From Pseudescherichia vulneris NBRC 102420 (GTDB lineage: Bacteria > Pseudomonadota > Gammaproteobacteria > Enterobacterales > Enterobacteriaceae), in the NCBI RefSeq assembly GCF_000759795.1, contig NZ_BBMZ01000010.1:148766-212765 (forward strand): DNA of 64,000 nucleotides, in the 5' to 3' direction. Within the stretch, counting starts at the first letter, position 1, and each line of letters starts with the position of its first letter. Below, one piece after another: positions 54,629 through 62,671 of this stretch. Made by a program: the position numbers and the translations under genes. The notes below the pieces were generated by a model, which was given only the letters and a program-made list of their open reading frames with translations, had not been told where the DNA came from and searched no databases.

Positions 54629-56316
54629 ATGGGGTCAACCGCGCAGACGCGGTTGCGCCCAGCCCACTTGGCCAGATAGAGCCGTCTGTCTGCCACCATC
54701 TGCAGATATTCAAAGGCATAGCTCTCGCTCGGCTCGGCGCTGCTAACGCCCAGCGAGGCGCTAATGCGCACCGTCTGGCTATTGTGGACAAGGATCTCTT
54801 TGCGGCTGATACGCTCGCGTATTCGCTCTGCAATGCGCTGCGCCTGGAGCAGCGTGCTTCCCGGCAGAACGATGCAGAACTCCTCCCCACCGACGCGCCC
54901 GGCCAGATCTTCTCCCTGTATACAGCCCCCAATTAGCCGTGCGGCCTGGGTCAGGACTAAATCTCCCGCCTGGTGACCATAGTGGTCGTTAACGTTTTTG
55001 AAGTGATCGAGATCGAGCTGGATCACCGAGAACGGCCTGTGCTGCTGCTGACACAGCTCCGCCAGCGCTTTTGCCCGTTCAAACAGTGCGCCGCGGTTGA
55101 GCAGCCGCGTCAGGGGATCGTGCCACGCCTGCCACTGTAACGAGTGCTGCATGGCATACATATTATTTACCATGCGGCGAATGACGATCCAGGAGCTGAG
55201 CAGCATCGCGGTAAACAGCAGCCACAGCAGCGCCAGGGCAATGCTGATGGTGCCAAAATCGCCCTGCAAGCCTTCGCGTAGGGTATGGATGCGCAGCAGC
55301 AGCCCATCAAAGCGGTCGAGTTTCTGCCAGACGACAAAGGATAGGCCAAGTCGCAGGCTGCCGCTATTGCTTTGGGCTATGGCCTGCATCAGCGCCTGAC
55401 GCTGTGCCGGGGTAAACGCCCGTGGCTGCACGCCCGCAGGCAGCGAGGTGACGACCCGCTCAAGTTGACTATTGTAGAGCTGATACTCCCCCTGCTCTTC
55501 ATCCCTGAGCGCCTCCTCCAGCAGCGTCTTTACCGACGAGAAGGCGTAGTCAATCGCCAGCACGCCCAACCAGCGCTGGGCATCGTCCAGCGGCACGCTC
55601 ACCGTCACTATCGACGCCTGCGTGTCCGTGTGGTGCGCCGAGGTAAACCAGCGTACGCCGCGAAAACGGTTAGCATGGTGAGACTGCCCGGTAAACCAGG
55701 GCTCTGCCAGCAGGCTCTCATAACGCGTAACGCTCTCTGCCGACGCGACTGAGGGTTGTGAAGAGAGGAAAAAGCCCGCGCGTGAGACATACCATGCGTG
55801 CTTCGGCATCGCCGGTAGCGCTGTGGCAAGACGCATGATGTAGCCCACCTCCAGCGCGGCGGTCATCTCATTATGCATCTGTGGATCGTCACGGCTAAGC
55901 AGAGGATGGCCCGCAACGAAGTCATCAGAAACGCCGGTAATCGGCAGCGTGCGCCGCTGATCGACGCTGATACGCCAGAAAGGCTGCTGACGCTGCTGAG
56001 CAAACTCAACCTGCACGTTCTTGAGCACGTCCGAGGTCAGCGGCGTCTCCACCGCTGCCCGCATCGCATTACGGAAGAACAGCAATGCGTTAACCCCGAT
56101 CTCCATCTGCCGATCGAGCGCGCTGGAGACCTTGTCGAGGGTATTACGCTGGCTGGCGACGTAGGCATCCTCCAGCACCACTACCTCGCGCCAGGTCAGC
56201 AACGTTGAGCTGACCAGCACAATCACAAAGCAGAGATTAACGACGCGAGCAGGCACGAAATAGTTGCGCATGCTATTCAGTCGTGACGAGCCAGTGGCAG
56301 CGGTAGAGGGTGGCAC
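54607..56316 (-). CDS. dgcQ: Diguanylate cyclase DgcQ (YedQ)
   Basis: DgcQ makes cyclic-di-GMP, promoting cellulose and restraining motility. The 569-residue protein has a first membrane segment (about 28-46), a periplasmic CHASE7-type sensor domain (about 47-355), a second segment (about 360-380) and a GGDEF domain whose active motif is GGEEF. The inhibitory-site position preceding it reads QGED rather than RxxD, so product feedback may be lost. Catalytic residues look intact. Confidence 0.92.
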   Translation of the reverse strand: MPPSTAATGSSRLNSMRNYFVPARVVNLCFVIVLVSSTLLTWREVVVLEDAYVASQRNTLDKVSSALDRQMEIGVNALLFFRNAMRAAVETPLTSDVLKNVQVEFAQQRQQPFWRISVDQRRTLPITGVSDDFVAGHPLLSRDDPQMHNEMTAALEVGYIMRLATALPAMPKHAWYVSRAGFFLSSQPSVASAESVTRYESLLAEPWFTGQSHHANRFRGVRWFTSAHHTDTQASIVTVSVPLDDAQRWLGVLAIDYAFSSVKTLLEEALRDEEQGEYQLYNSQLERVVTSLPAGVQPRAFTPAQRQALMQAIAQSNSGSLRLGLSFVVWQKLDRFDGLLLRIHTLREGLQGDFGTISIALALLWLLFTAMLLSSWIVIRRMVNNMYAMQHSLQWQAWHDPLTRLLNRGALFERAKALAELCQQQHRPFSVIQLDLDHFKNVNDHYGHQAGDLVLTQAARLIGGCIQGEDLAGRVGGEEFCIVLPGSTLLQAQRIAERIRERISRKEILVHNSQTVRISASLGVSSAEPSESYAFEYLQMVADRRLYLAKWAGRNRVCAVDPIQDAPNT

Positions 56317-56411
56317 GACGTCTCCATGGTTTTTGCTGAAGTTATCCAGTCACTACATTACCTATTATCGGCACGCTGCTGCCAGACTTCATATCGGGCC
56401 AACGCCGTTAG

Positions 56412-57332
56412 CTAGTGGGCGGCTCCGCGCAGACGCGAGATGCCCTTCACTAGTCCGACGACAATCAGGCCAATAATAAATCCGAGCACCAGGTTTGCCA
56501 GCGTTGGCAACGTCGCGCCGATGACCGCGCCCTGCTCGGCGGCAAAATGCTCGATGGCATGGTGCAGAGGCGCAATGCCGTGAACCACGATGCCGCCCCC
56601 CACCAGAAACATCGCCAGCGTACCGACGATGGTCAGCACTTTCATCAGCCAGGGCGCAATTACCAGTAATCCCTTACCCACAATTTTTGCCAGCGCACCC
56701 GGCCGCTCCACCAGCCAGTAGCCCATATCGTCCAGCTTAACGATGATCCCTACCAGGCCATAAACACCAAGCGTCACCAGCACGGCAATACCCGACAGCA
56801 CCAGCACCTGGTTAAGCAGCGGCGCATCGGCCACGATCCCCAGCGTGATGGCAACAATCTCTGCCGACAGGATAAAGTCGGTGCGGATCGCCCCTTTCAC
56901 TTTATCTCGCTCATACTGCTTGGGATCCTGTTTCGCAATGGCGTTCAACCGCTCCTGCGCCTGCTGGGGATCCTCTTTATGCTTGCGGGCATGCAGGCTA
57001 TGCAGCACCTTCTCCACGCCCTCAAAGCAGAGAAACGCCCCGCCGACCATCAGCAGCGGCGTAATGGCCCAGGGAATAAAGGCGCTGATCAACAGCGCCA
57101 GCGGGACCAGGATCACCTTGTTTAGCAACGAGCCTTTGGCCACGCTCCAGACCACCGGCAGTTCGCGGTTGGCCCGCACGCCGGAAACCTGCTGGGCGTT
57201 GAGCGACAGATCGTCCCCCAGCACCCCTGCGGTCTTTTTAGCCGCCAGCTTGCCCATCAATGAAATGTCGTCGAGCAACGTGGCAATATCGTCCAGTAAG
57301 GTTAATAAACTACTTCCTGCCAAAATAAACAT
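56412..57332 (-). CDS. yedI: DUF808 family membrane protein YedI
   Basis: A 306-residue inner-membrane protein with several hydrophobic segments, matching E. coli YedI (305). Starts [24 protein letters not shown]. Function unknown. Conserved in its place between dgcQ and yedA. Confidence 0.9.
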   Translation of the reverse strand: MFILAGSSLLTLLDDIATLLDDISLMGKLAAKKTAGVLGDDLSLNAQQVSGVRANRELPVVWSVAKGSLLNKVILVPLALLISAFIPWAITPLLMVGGAFLCFEGVEKVLHSLHARKHKEDPQQAQERLNAIAKQDPKQYERDKVKGAIRTDFILSAEIVAITLGIVADAPLLNQVLVLSGIAVLVTLGVYGLVGIIVKLDDMGYWLVERPGALAKIVGKGLLVIAPWLMKVLTIVGTLAMFLVGGGIVVHGIAPLHHAIEHFAAEQGAVIGATLPTLANLVLGFIIGLIVVGLVKGISRLRGAAH

Positions 57333-57501
57333 CCTTCTCTAACTGCTGATAATAGGAAGATTATGGAGCATAAAAGCCCATTGCGTAAATTTATCCTTAA
57401 CGTCAACAAATCTTTAACATTACAAACACAATTAATTGCTCGCCAGTCTGATTGTTTTGGCGTTTACTCTATGCGTCATTTCAATTTTGTCGTGAGGGAG
57501 T

Positions 57502-58413
57502 ATGCGTTTCAGGCAGCTTTTACCGCTTATTGGTGCGCTTTTTGCGCTCTACATTATTTGGGGTTCCACCTACTTTGCGATCCGCATCGGCGTCGAGAGC
57601 TGGCCGCCGTTAATGATGGCCGGGGTACGCTTTTTCTCTGCCGGTCTCCTGCTGATCGCCTTTTTGCTCATTACCGGCCACCGTTTGCCCTCCCTGCGCC
57701 CACTGCTTAACGCGGCGTTGATTGGGGTTCTGCTGCTGGCGGTGGGTAACGGCATGGTGACGCTGGCCGAGCATCAAAACGTTCCATCCGGGATTGCCGC
57801 CGTGGTCGTGGCGACCGTTCCGCTCTTTACCCTCTGCTTTAGCCACTTTTTCGGCATCGCTACGCGCAAGCTAGAGTGGTTTGGCATTGCCATCGGCCTG
57901 TCGGGCATTGTGCTGCTTAACAGCGGCGGTAACCTGAGCGGTAATCCGTGGGGAGCAGGCATGATCCTCATCGGATCCCTGAGCTGGGCTTTCGGCTCTG
58001 TTCTGGGTTCGCGCATCGAGCTGCCCAACGGCATGATGGCCGGGGCGATTGAGATGCTTACCGCAGGCGTGGTGCTGCTGGCCGCCTCTGGGCTGACCGG
58101 CGAGCGGCTCACGGCGATGCCAACGGCGTCTGGGCTGCTGGCCGTAAGCTATCTGGCGATTTTTGGTTCGATTATTGCCATCAACGCCTATATGTTCCTG
58201 ATCCGCAATACTTCGCCTGCGGTTGCCACCAGCTACGCCTACGTTAATCCGGTGGTGGCCGTGCTGCTGGGGACAGGGTTTGCCGGTGAAAGCCTCTCCC
58301 CTATTGAGTGGCTGGCGTTGGGGATTATCATTCTGGCGGTGGTGCTGGTCACGCTGGGTAAGTACCTGCTGCCTGCCCGTCCAACGGTTACGCCGTGCGG
58401 GGCGGAGAAGTAG
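57502..58413 (+). CDS. yedA: EamA/DMT superfamily transporter YedA
   Basis: A 303-residue drug/metabolite transporter with ten predicted membrane segments in two EamA repeats. Sequence starts MRFRQLLPLIGALFALYIIWGSTYF, as YedA. Substrate unknown. Its end overlaps the convergent vsr gene by 26 bp. Confidence 0.93.
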   Translation: MRFRQLLPLIGALFALYIIWGSTYFAIRIGVESWPPLMMAGVRFFSAGLLLIAFLLITGHRLPSLRPLLNAALIGVLLLAVGNGMVTLAEHQNVPSGIAAVVVATVPLFTLCFSHFFGIATRKLEWFGIAIGLSGIVLLNSGGNLSGNPWGAGMILIGSLSWAFGSVLGSRIELPNGMMAGAIEMLTAGVVLLAASGLTGERLTAMPTASGLLAVSYLAIFGSIIAINAYMFLIRNTSPAVATSYAYVNPVVAVLLGTGFAGESLSPIEWLALGIIILAVVLVTLGKYLLPARPTVTPCGAEK

Positions 58414-58885
58414 CCAAGCCGCAGGTCTGAATGCCCCGGGTGTCGATCTGCGCGGCCGCCCCGCCGCCGCAGATCCACTCTTCAAGCCGCTCGCTAAGAT
58501 CCGCATCGCTCAGCTTCGCCCGCCCGCGTATCGCACACTCCCAGACAATCAATACTCGCCAGCCCTCGGTCAGCAGCTGGGCGCAGTCGCGCCGGTCGCG
58601 TTCGACGTTTTTACCAATCTTCTCCAGCCAGAATTCAGTACGCGTGGCCGGGACCTTAAACAGATAGCAGTCATGATGGTGCCAGAAGCAGCCGTGGGTA
58701 AAGATAACGCAGCGGTAGTCATCGACGACAAAGTCCGGCGTGCCGGGCAGCGCCGCATCCTGAACGCGAAACGCCAGCCCGCACTCAGTAAGCAGCGCAG
58801 CAAGCCGTTTCTCAATGGCCGTATCACGCGTGCCGATGGCGCGCATATTTTTGCTGCGCGTGGCTTTATCATGCACGTCTGCCAT
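58388..58885 (-). CDS. vsr: Very short patch repair endonuclease Vsr, without adjacent dcm
   Basis: Vsr nicks DNA at T:G mismatches arising from deamination of 5-methylcytosine at Dcm sites. The 165-residue protein shows the full active site: Glu25, Asp51 in PDFVVD, and His69 in CFWHHHD, plus the zinc Cys/His residues. In E. coli, vsr overlaps the 3' end of dcm; here the DNA upstream (to 59340) contains no methyltransferase, only intergenic sequence and a porin gene. The C-terminus is about nine residues longer than E. coli and overlaps yedA. A GAGGGA site supports independent translation. Confidence 0.94.
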   Translation of the reverse strand: MADVHDKATRSKNMRAIGTRDTAIEKRLAALLTECGLAFRVQDAALPGTPDFVVDDYRCVIFTHGCFWHHHDCYLFKVPATRTEFWLEKIGKNVERDRRDCAQLLTEGWRVLIVWECAIRGRAKLSDADLSERLEEWICGGGAAAQIDTRGIQTCGLATSPPRTA

Positions 58886-58999
58886 GCTCTTCCCTCATTG
58901 CTGTCTGCCTGGCTCATAATAGGTTAATAATTTTAGCATCGAGAACAATAGTGGACTGATTTTTTTAAGGTGCTATGAGATTATTCTCGTCGTTATTAA

Positions 59000-59080
59000 T
59001 CCAAGATGTAGTTTAAGTACTACCCTCACTCTTCTCGACACCATTTTGCTCAGCTGACTCTCGCTGAGCTTTTTTTTGCT
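59000..59080 (+). ncRNA. Candidate small RNA upstream of porin, RseX-like by position
   Basis: A strong terminator, GCTCAGC-TGACTCTC-GCTGAGC followed by eight Ts, ends at 59079 in the 455-bp gap before the porin gene. No protein gene precedes it on the plus strand, so a short RNA is the simplest explanation. In E. coli, the Hfq RNA RseX lies next to the porin-like yedS gene in this neighbourhood. The 5' end is a guess; no promoter was convincingly matched and I have not aligned the sequence to RseX. Confidence 0.45.
59048..59079 (+). terminator. Strong intrinsic terminator before the porin gene
   Basis: Seven-base-pair perfect GC-rich stem, 8-nt loop, eight T residues. Confidence 0.85.
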
Positions 59081-59340
59081 TTTTTATTAGTCATTTTCCA
59101 AATAAATAAAACCTCATCAAACATTCAATAAAAATATGACAAACATCACCAGCACAAATAAAAGAGAGCATATTCATTCACCCCATAAATAACAAATGGA
59201 AATGAAACGTTTAGCAATAAATAATACCATTTGCTTACATCATTCTTTTAAAAATAAATGAACTTAATCGCTAGTATCAGGACTGTAACTCGGGTATTTC
59301 ACAACCATTTACATAAACTATAATTTATAGGACATGGATA

Positions 59341-60486
59341 ATGAAAAGAAAAGTATTGGCAATTATTGTCCCGGCATTATTAGCCGCAGGCGCAGCACAT
59401 GCAGCAGAAGTCTATAACCAGAACGGCAACAAACTTGATCTGTACGGTAAAGTTGACGGCCTGCACTACTTCTCTGATAACAGCAGCGCTGATGGCGATC
59501 AAACCTATATCCGTATGGGCTTCAAAGGCGAAACCCAAATCACTGACCAGCTGGTAGGATACGGCCAGTGGGAGTATAACGTTCAGGCGAATAACACCGA
59601 AAGCAGCAGCAACCAAAGCTGGACGCGTCTGGCCTTCGCTGGCCTGAAGGCAGGCGACTACGGTTCATTCGACTATGGGCGTAACTACGGCGTGCTGTAT
59701 GATGTAGAAGCCTGGACCGATATGCTGCCTGAGTTCGGTGGCGACAGCTATACCCAGGCTGATAACTTTATGACCGGCCGTGCCAACGGTGTAGCAACCT
59801 ACCGCAACGACAATATGTTTGGTCTGGTCGACGGTCTGGCATTTGCCGTGCAGTATCAGGGCAATAATGAAGATGCTGGTAACGGCAACGAAGGTACCAG
59901 CAGCCCGCGCGACGTTCGCCATGAAAACGGTGACGGCTGGGGTCTGTCCACCACCTATGACATCGGCAGCGGCTTTAGCGTAGGTGCAGCGTATGCGTCA
60001 TCTGACCGTACTGCGGATCAAACAAATCGCGGCAATGCAGCAGACAGCACCTATGCTGGCGGCGATAAAGCAGATGCCTGGACCACCGGTCTGAAGTATG
60101 ACGCTAACAACGTTTACCTGGCGGCGATGTATTCTGAAACCCGCAATATGACACCGTACGGCAGCACCGATGACGGCGATCTTGGCGGTATTGCCAATAA
60201 AACGCAGAACTTTGAAGTTACCGCGCAGTACCAGTTCGACTTTGGCCTGCGTCCGGCTGTTTCTTTCCTGATGTCTAAAGGCAAGGATCTGAACTACAAC
60301 GGTTCTAATACCGATGAAGATTTGGTGAAATATGCTGACGTAGGCGCAACCTACTACTTCAATAAAAACATGTCTACCTATGTAGATTATAAAATCAACC
60401 TGCTGGATGACGACGATCAGTTCTACAAAGATGCCGGCATCGCTACCGACGATATTGTCGCGCTGGGTCTGGTTTATCAGTTCTAA
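59341..60486 (+). CDS. General porin, OmpC/OmpF family
   Basis: A trimeric outer-membrane diffusion channel. The 381 residues start with a 21-residue signal peptide ending AHA, then [17 protein letters not shown] typical of OmpC/OmpF; the loop 3 segment ([19 protein letters not shown]) and C-terminal Phe for BamA recognition are present. Its place next to vsr corresponds to E. coli yedS (a broken porin) and nearby Salmonella ompS1, so it may be the intact orthologue. The A+T-rich upstream DNA could hold OmpR sites, not resolved here. Confidence 0.88.
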   Translation: MKRKVLAIIVPALLAAGAAHAAEVYNQNGNKLDLYGKVDGLHYFSDNSSADGDQTYIRMGFKGETQITDQLVGYGQWEYNVQANNTESSSNQSWTRLAFAGLKAGDYGSFDYGRNYGVLYDVEAWTDMLPEFGGDSYTQADNFMTGRANGVATYRNDNMFGLVDGLAFAVQYQGNNEDAGNGNEGTSSPRDVRHENGDGWGLSTTYDIGSGFSVGAAYASSDRTADQTNRGNAADSTYAGGDKADAWTTGLKYDANNVYLAAMYSETRNMTPYGSTDDGDLGGIANKTQNFEVTAQYQFDFGLRPAVSFLMSKGKDLNYNGSNTDEDLVKYADVGATYYFNKNMSTYVDYKINLLDDDDQFYKDAGIATDDIVALGLVYQF

Positions 60487-60496
60487 AACCTTTTTA

Positions 60497-60532
60497 AAAA
60501 ACAAAGCCCGCTCGCTGCGGGCTTTTTATTAG
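60497..60532 (+). terminator. Terminator of the porin gene
   Basis: AAAGCCCGC-TCGCT-GCGGGCTTTTT is a strong intrinsic terminator that could serve both the porin and the convergent gene at 60529. Confidence 0.85.
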
Positions 60533-61155
60533 TGCGCGGTGGACAATCGCATACCGACCACTTTATCACGCTGCATCATGCCAAAGGCAATAATAAATAG
60601 CCCCAGCATAAAGGGAATTTCATACAGTTCCTCAAGCAGATCCTGATCGTGAGCATCATGCAAAACCAGCGAGCCCAGCAGGCGATGGTGCTCTACGGCA
60701 TCGGAAAGCAAAAAGGTTATCACCACCAGCAACACGGTCCACAGGGGGAACGTTTCCTGGCGAAAACGCAGCGCGATCTCTTTACGCAGCGTAGCGGAAA
60801 CGATCACCGGCAGCACCAGTGCCGCAATCAGAACGACCGAGATAATACGGAAAATCACTCTTGGCTCGTCCGGGAAGTAGACCCTGCCCCAGCTGGTACT
60901 GCGCCCTAACAGTACTACCCACCAGGCAACGGACCACAGCCAGAAGGCTTTCTGACCGGGCGTCAGCGTCCAGGGCTTGATCCAGAAAAGGGTGAACAGT
61001 GCGCCAAAAAGCAGCCATAAGGCCTGCCCATTCTCAATCCAATTAACCAGCCTCGCTTCGCTAACGGGTAGCGGGATCTCTGGAAAGAAGGGAAAGAGAA
61101 CGGATAAAATAAAGAGCAGTGCTGTAACAAACGGCAGCTGTGCGTCCAGTTTCAT
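60529..61155 (-). CDS. Uncharacterised six-helix membrane protein
   Basis: I do not recognise this 208-residue protein. It has about six membrane segments (near 7-26, 45-63, 70-88, 103-124, 139-157 and 183-201), with a WXX-rich second pair and a His-rich loop (VEHHRLLGSLVLHDAHDQD) between helices 5 and 6. No catalytic motif is clear. It is the last ordinary chromosomal gene before the tRNA-Ser fragment. Confidence 0.7.
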   Translation of the reverse strand: MKLDAQLPFVTALLFILSVLFPFFPEIPLPVSEARLVNWIENGQALWLLFGALFTLFWIKPWTLTPGQKAFWLWSVAWWVVLLGRSTSWGRVYFPDEPRVIFRIISVVLIAALVLPVIVSATLRKEIALRFRQETFPLWTVLLVVITFLLSDAVEHHRLLGSLVLHDAHDQDLLEELYEIPFMLGLFIIAFGMMQRDKVVGMRLSTAH

Positions 61156-61359
61156 GATTATTATTACCTGGAAAAATATTAGCCGTCTATTTTATCTGGG
61201 TATGTTAGCTGCTGCTTTGCGATGTGTGCCAATTAGGGCAGCTAAATTAGGATAATGATGATTCACGCTACGAATAGAAGAGAACTACCTTTGAGAGACA
61301 TGTAAGCAGTGAGTTGTGATGAACGTCGTTGAAAGCGGTACGGGTAAGTGCTTGAATAG

Positions 61360-61421
61360 TGGCGGAGAGAGGGGGATTTGAACCCCCGGTAGAGTTGCCC
61401 CTACTCCGGTTTTCGAGACCG
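61360..61421 (-). other. 3' fragment of tRNA-Ser (CGA), attachment site remnant
   Basis: The 62 nt match the 3' part of serU, from the anticodon arm (TTTTCGAGA on this strand, anticodon CGA) through the variable arm, T-arm and CCA. After GAGACCG at 61421 the match stops, so the 5' half is missing. Such 3' copies mark one end of an element integrated in a tRNA gene; the intact serU should be at the far end, outside the window. Confidence 0.85.
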
Positions 61422-61547
61422 TTCTTCACTCATTAAATTACATCAACTTACCGTAAAAAATGAGAAAAAAGCACATGATTTGACCTCTTAAAATTCATCA
61501 GGTTACAGTGTGCAGCCGATAGTTTTTCTCACCCGAAAGGCGACTAA

Positions 61548-61880
61548 ATGGACAATTTTATGAAGTACAAATATGCTTGGGAAAAGTTCCATTCCAGTAT
61601 TTTAACGCTGGCTTCTGATGGTCCCTTCCCTCAGAGAATTTCTGACGCTTATCTGTATGGTATTTCACTTCTTAAAAAAGAGAATGACATCCCAGAACCT
61701 CTTTGGGAAGATTATGAAGAACTGGTGTCTCTTCTTACTGGCACTGAGCCAGAAGCCTATGAAGGCCGTGTATCAGCGTCAGTAAACAGGTTGGGTGAGC
61801 TAGAGCTCAACCGAGCCTCTGAACTGATGGTTGGCTTATACGATAGCCTCTGCAGATATATGCCAAATCATAATGCCTGA
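61548..61880 (+). CDS. Unknown 110-residue protein between two tRNA fragments
   Basis: I do not recognise this gene. The acidic, mostly helical product (MDNFMKYKYAWEKFHSSILTLA...LCRYMPNHNA) has no signal peptide. It has an AAAGG site before the ATG. Its stop codon touches the start of the tRNA-Pro fragment. GC is lower than in the chromosomal genes. It is likely cargo or a remnant of the element integrated at serU. Confidence 0.6.
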   Translation: MDNFMKYKYAWEKFHSSILTLASDGPFPQRISDAYLYGISLLKKENDIPEPLWEDYEELVSLLTGTEPEAYEGRVSASVNRLGELELNRASELMVGLYDSLCRYMPNHNA

Positions 61881-61926
61881 CATGGGGTGTCGGGGGTCGG
61901 AGGTTCAAATCCTCTCGTGCCGACCA
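61881..61926 (+). other. 3' fragment of tRNA-Pro (GGG), second attachment-like site
   Basis: The 46 nt from CATGGGGTGTC to CGACCA match the 3' part of proL, starting in the anticodon loop (GGG). The 5' half is replaced by the 110-residue gene. It is followed by a terminator (61940-61967) and TGGGGTA repeats. It looks like the att core of a phage that uses proL. Confidence 0.85.
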
Positions 61927-61939
61927 AAAAATCCCAGAA

Positions 61940-61967
61940 GAACCAGCCTCTTACGGCTGGTTTTTTT
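61940..61967 (+). terminator. Terminator after the tRNA-Pro fragment
   Basis: AACCAGCC-TCTTAC-GGCTGGTT followed by a T-run. It may be the native trailer of a proL gene or phage-derived. Confidence 0.75.
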
Positions 61968-61983
61968 ATGCCTGTAATCTGGC

Positions 61984-62012
61984 TGGGGTACTGTTGGGGT
62001 AAAATGGGGGTA
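61984..62012 (+). repeat. Three TGGGGTA-type direct repeats next to the att fragment
   Basis: TGGGGTA at 61984-61990 and 61995-62001 and TGGGGGTA at 62005-62012, spaced about 11 bp. Similar iterated G-rich motifs are common beside tyrosine-integrase att cores and may be arm-type integrase sites. Confidence 0.5.
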
Positions 62013-62031
62013 AAACCCCCGTCAAATTACC

Positions 62032-62355
62032 TTACAGTACCGGGCAGTCGTCACCCCGCTCCACTGCATTGATCAGCGCTGTCACCGGCCCGATTACAGT
62101 CACGCCGTCCAGGGCCTCACCCTCAATCGCTTCGCCGTCCTCGGTTATCAATGCGTCGCCCATCCACCTGGCGAACTGGTTATAGCCGTCGACGCTCACC
62201 AGCAGCACTATGCCTTGAGCTGGCCGCTTCGCCTTATCGATCACGGCCCAGCCGCTCGACGTTTCAATCAGCAGAGTATTGCCGTTTACGTTGAATAACT
62301 CGTTCAGGCACAGCGGACGCTGTACGTAGTCTTGTGCTGGCGACGGGAAGCCCAT
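62032..62355 (-). CDS. Prophage UmuD'-like (HumD-type) protein lacking catalytic residues
   Basis: The 107-residue protein starts MGFPSPAQDYV, the sequence that follows the UmuD self-cleavage site (GFPSPAADYV), and ends DDCPVL as in phage HumD-like proteins. It therefore mimics processed UmuD'. The Ser-containing SGDSM stretch of the peptidase is missing and the catalytic Lys region reads VDGYNQFARW, so Ser-Lys catalysis is not expected. It overlaps the upstream small gene (TAATG), and both follow a LexA box. Confidence 0.75.
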   Translation of the reverse strand: MGFPSPAQDYVQRPLCLNELFNVNGNTLLIETSSGWAVIDKAKRPAQGIVLLVSVDGYNQFARWMGDALITEDGEAIEGEALDGVTVIGPVTALINAVERGDDCPVL

Positions 62356-62594
62356 TACATGATCCTCCCCATGCCGATCATGAAGAAGCGCCGGTCCTCG
62401 CCCTCATGCGGGGTGTAGTCCCGAAAATACGTCTGGTACTGGGCTATCCACCGGTTCGCCCGGCCTAACGACCAGTGGTGATTCACCGCCTCGAGCTCAC
62501 GCACAAAATCAACGCTGGTCACCACCAGCCTGCCGCTAGGTTCCCGCTTGGTAGCCGCCCTGAATGCGGTACCGATGTCTGAATATTTAGCCAC
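62355..62594 (-). CDS. Small prophage protein in SOS-controlled operon
   Basis: A 79-residue soluble protein (MAKYSDIGTAFRAATKREPSG...FFMIGMGRIM), start GTG at 62594 with GGAGGG 6 bp upstream. Function not recognised. It lies between a LexA box and the UmuD'-like gene at the end of the prophage next to the tail-fibre gene, a position where phages such as 186 and Gifsy keep SOS-induced antirepressors; that role is only a hypothesis. Confidence 0.65.
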   Translation of the reverse strand: MAKYSDIGTAFRAATKREPSGRLVVTSVDFVRELEAVNHHWSLGRANRWIAQYQTYFRDYTPHEGEDRRFFMIGMGRIM

Positions 62595-62614
62595 TCTATG
62601 CCCTCCCTGTTAAA

Positions 62615-62634
62615 TACTGTATATATGAACAGTA
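62615..62634. promoter_or_regulatory. LexA box (SOS operator)
   Basis: TACTGTATATATGAACAGTA matches the LexA consensus TACTGTATATATATACAGTA at 18 of 20 positions. It lies 21 bp upstream of the 79-residue gene on the minus strand. Confidence 0.85.
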
Positions 62635-62671
62635 GTTTCAGGGAGAGGCCAGATCAAGACGGTACGGCCTA

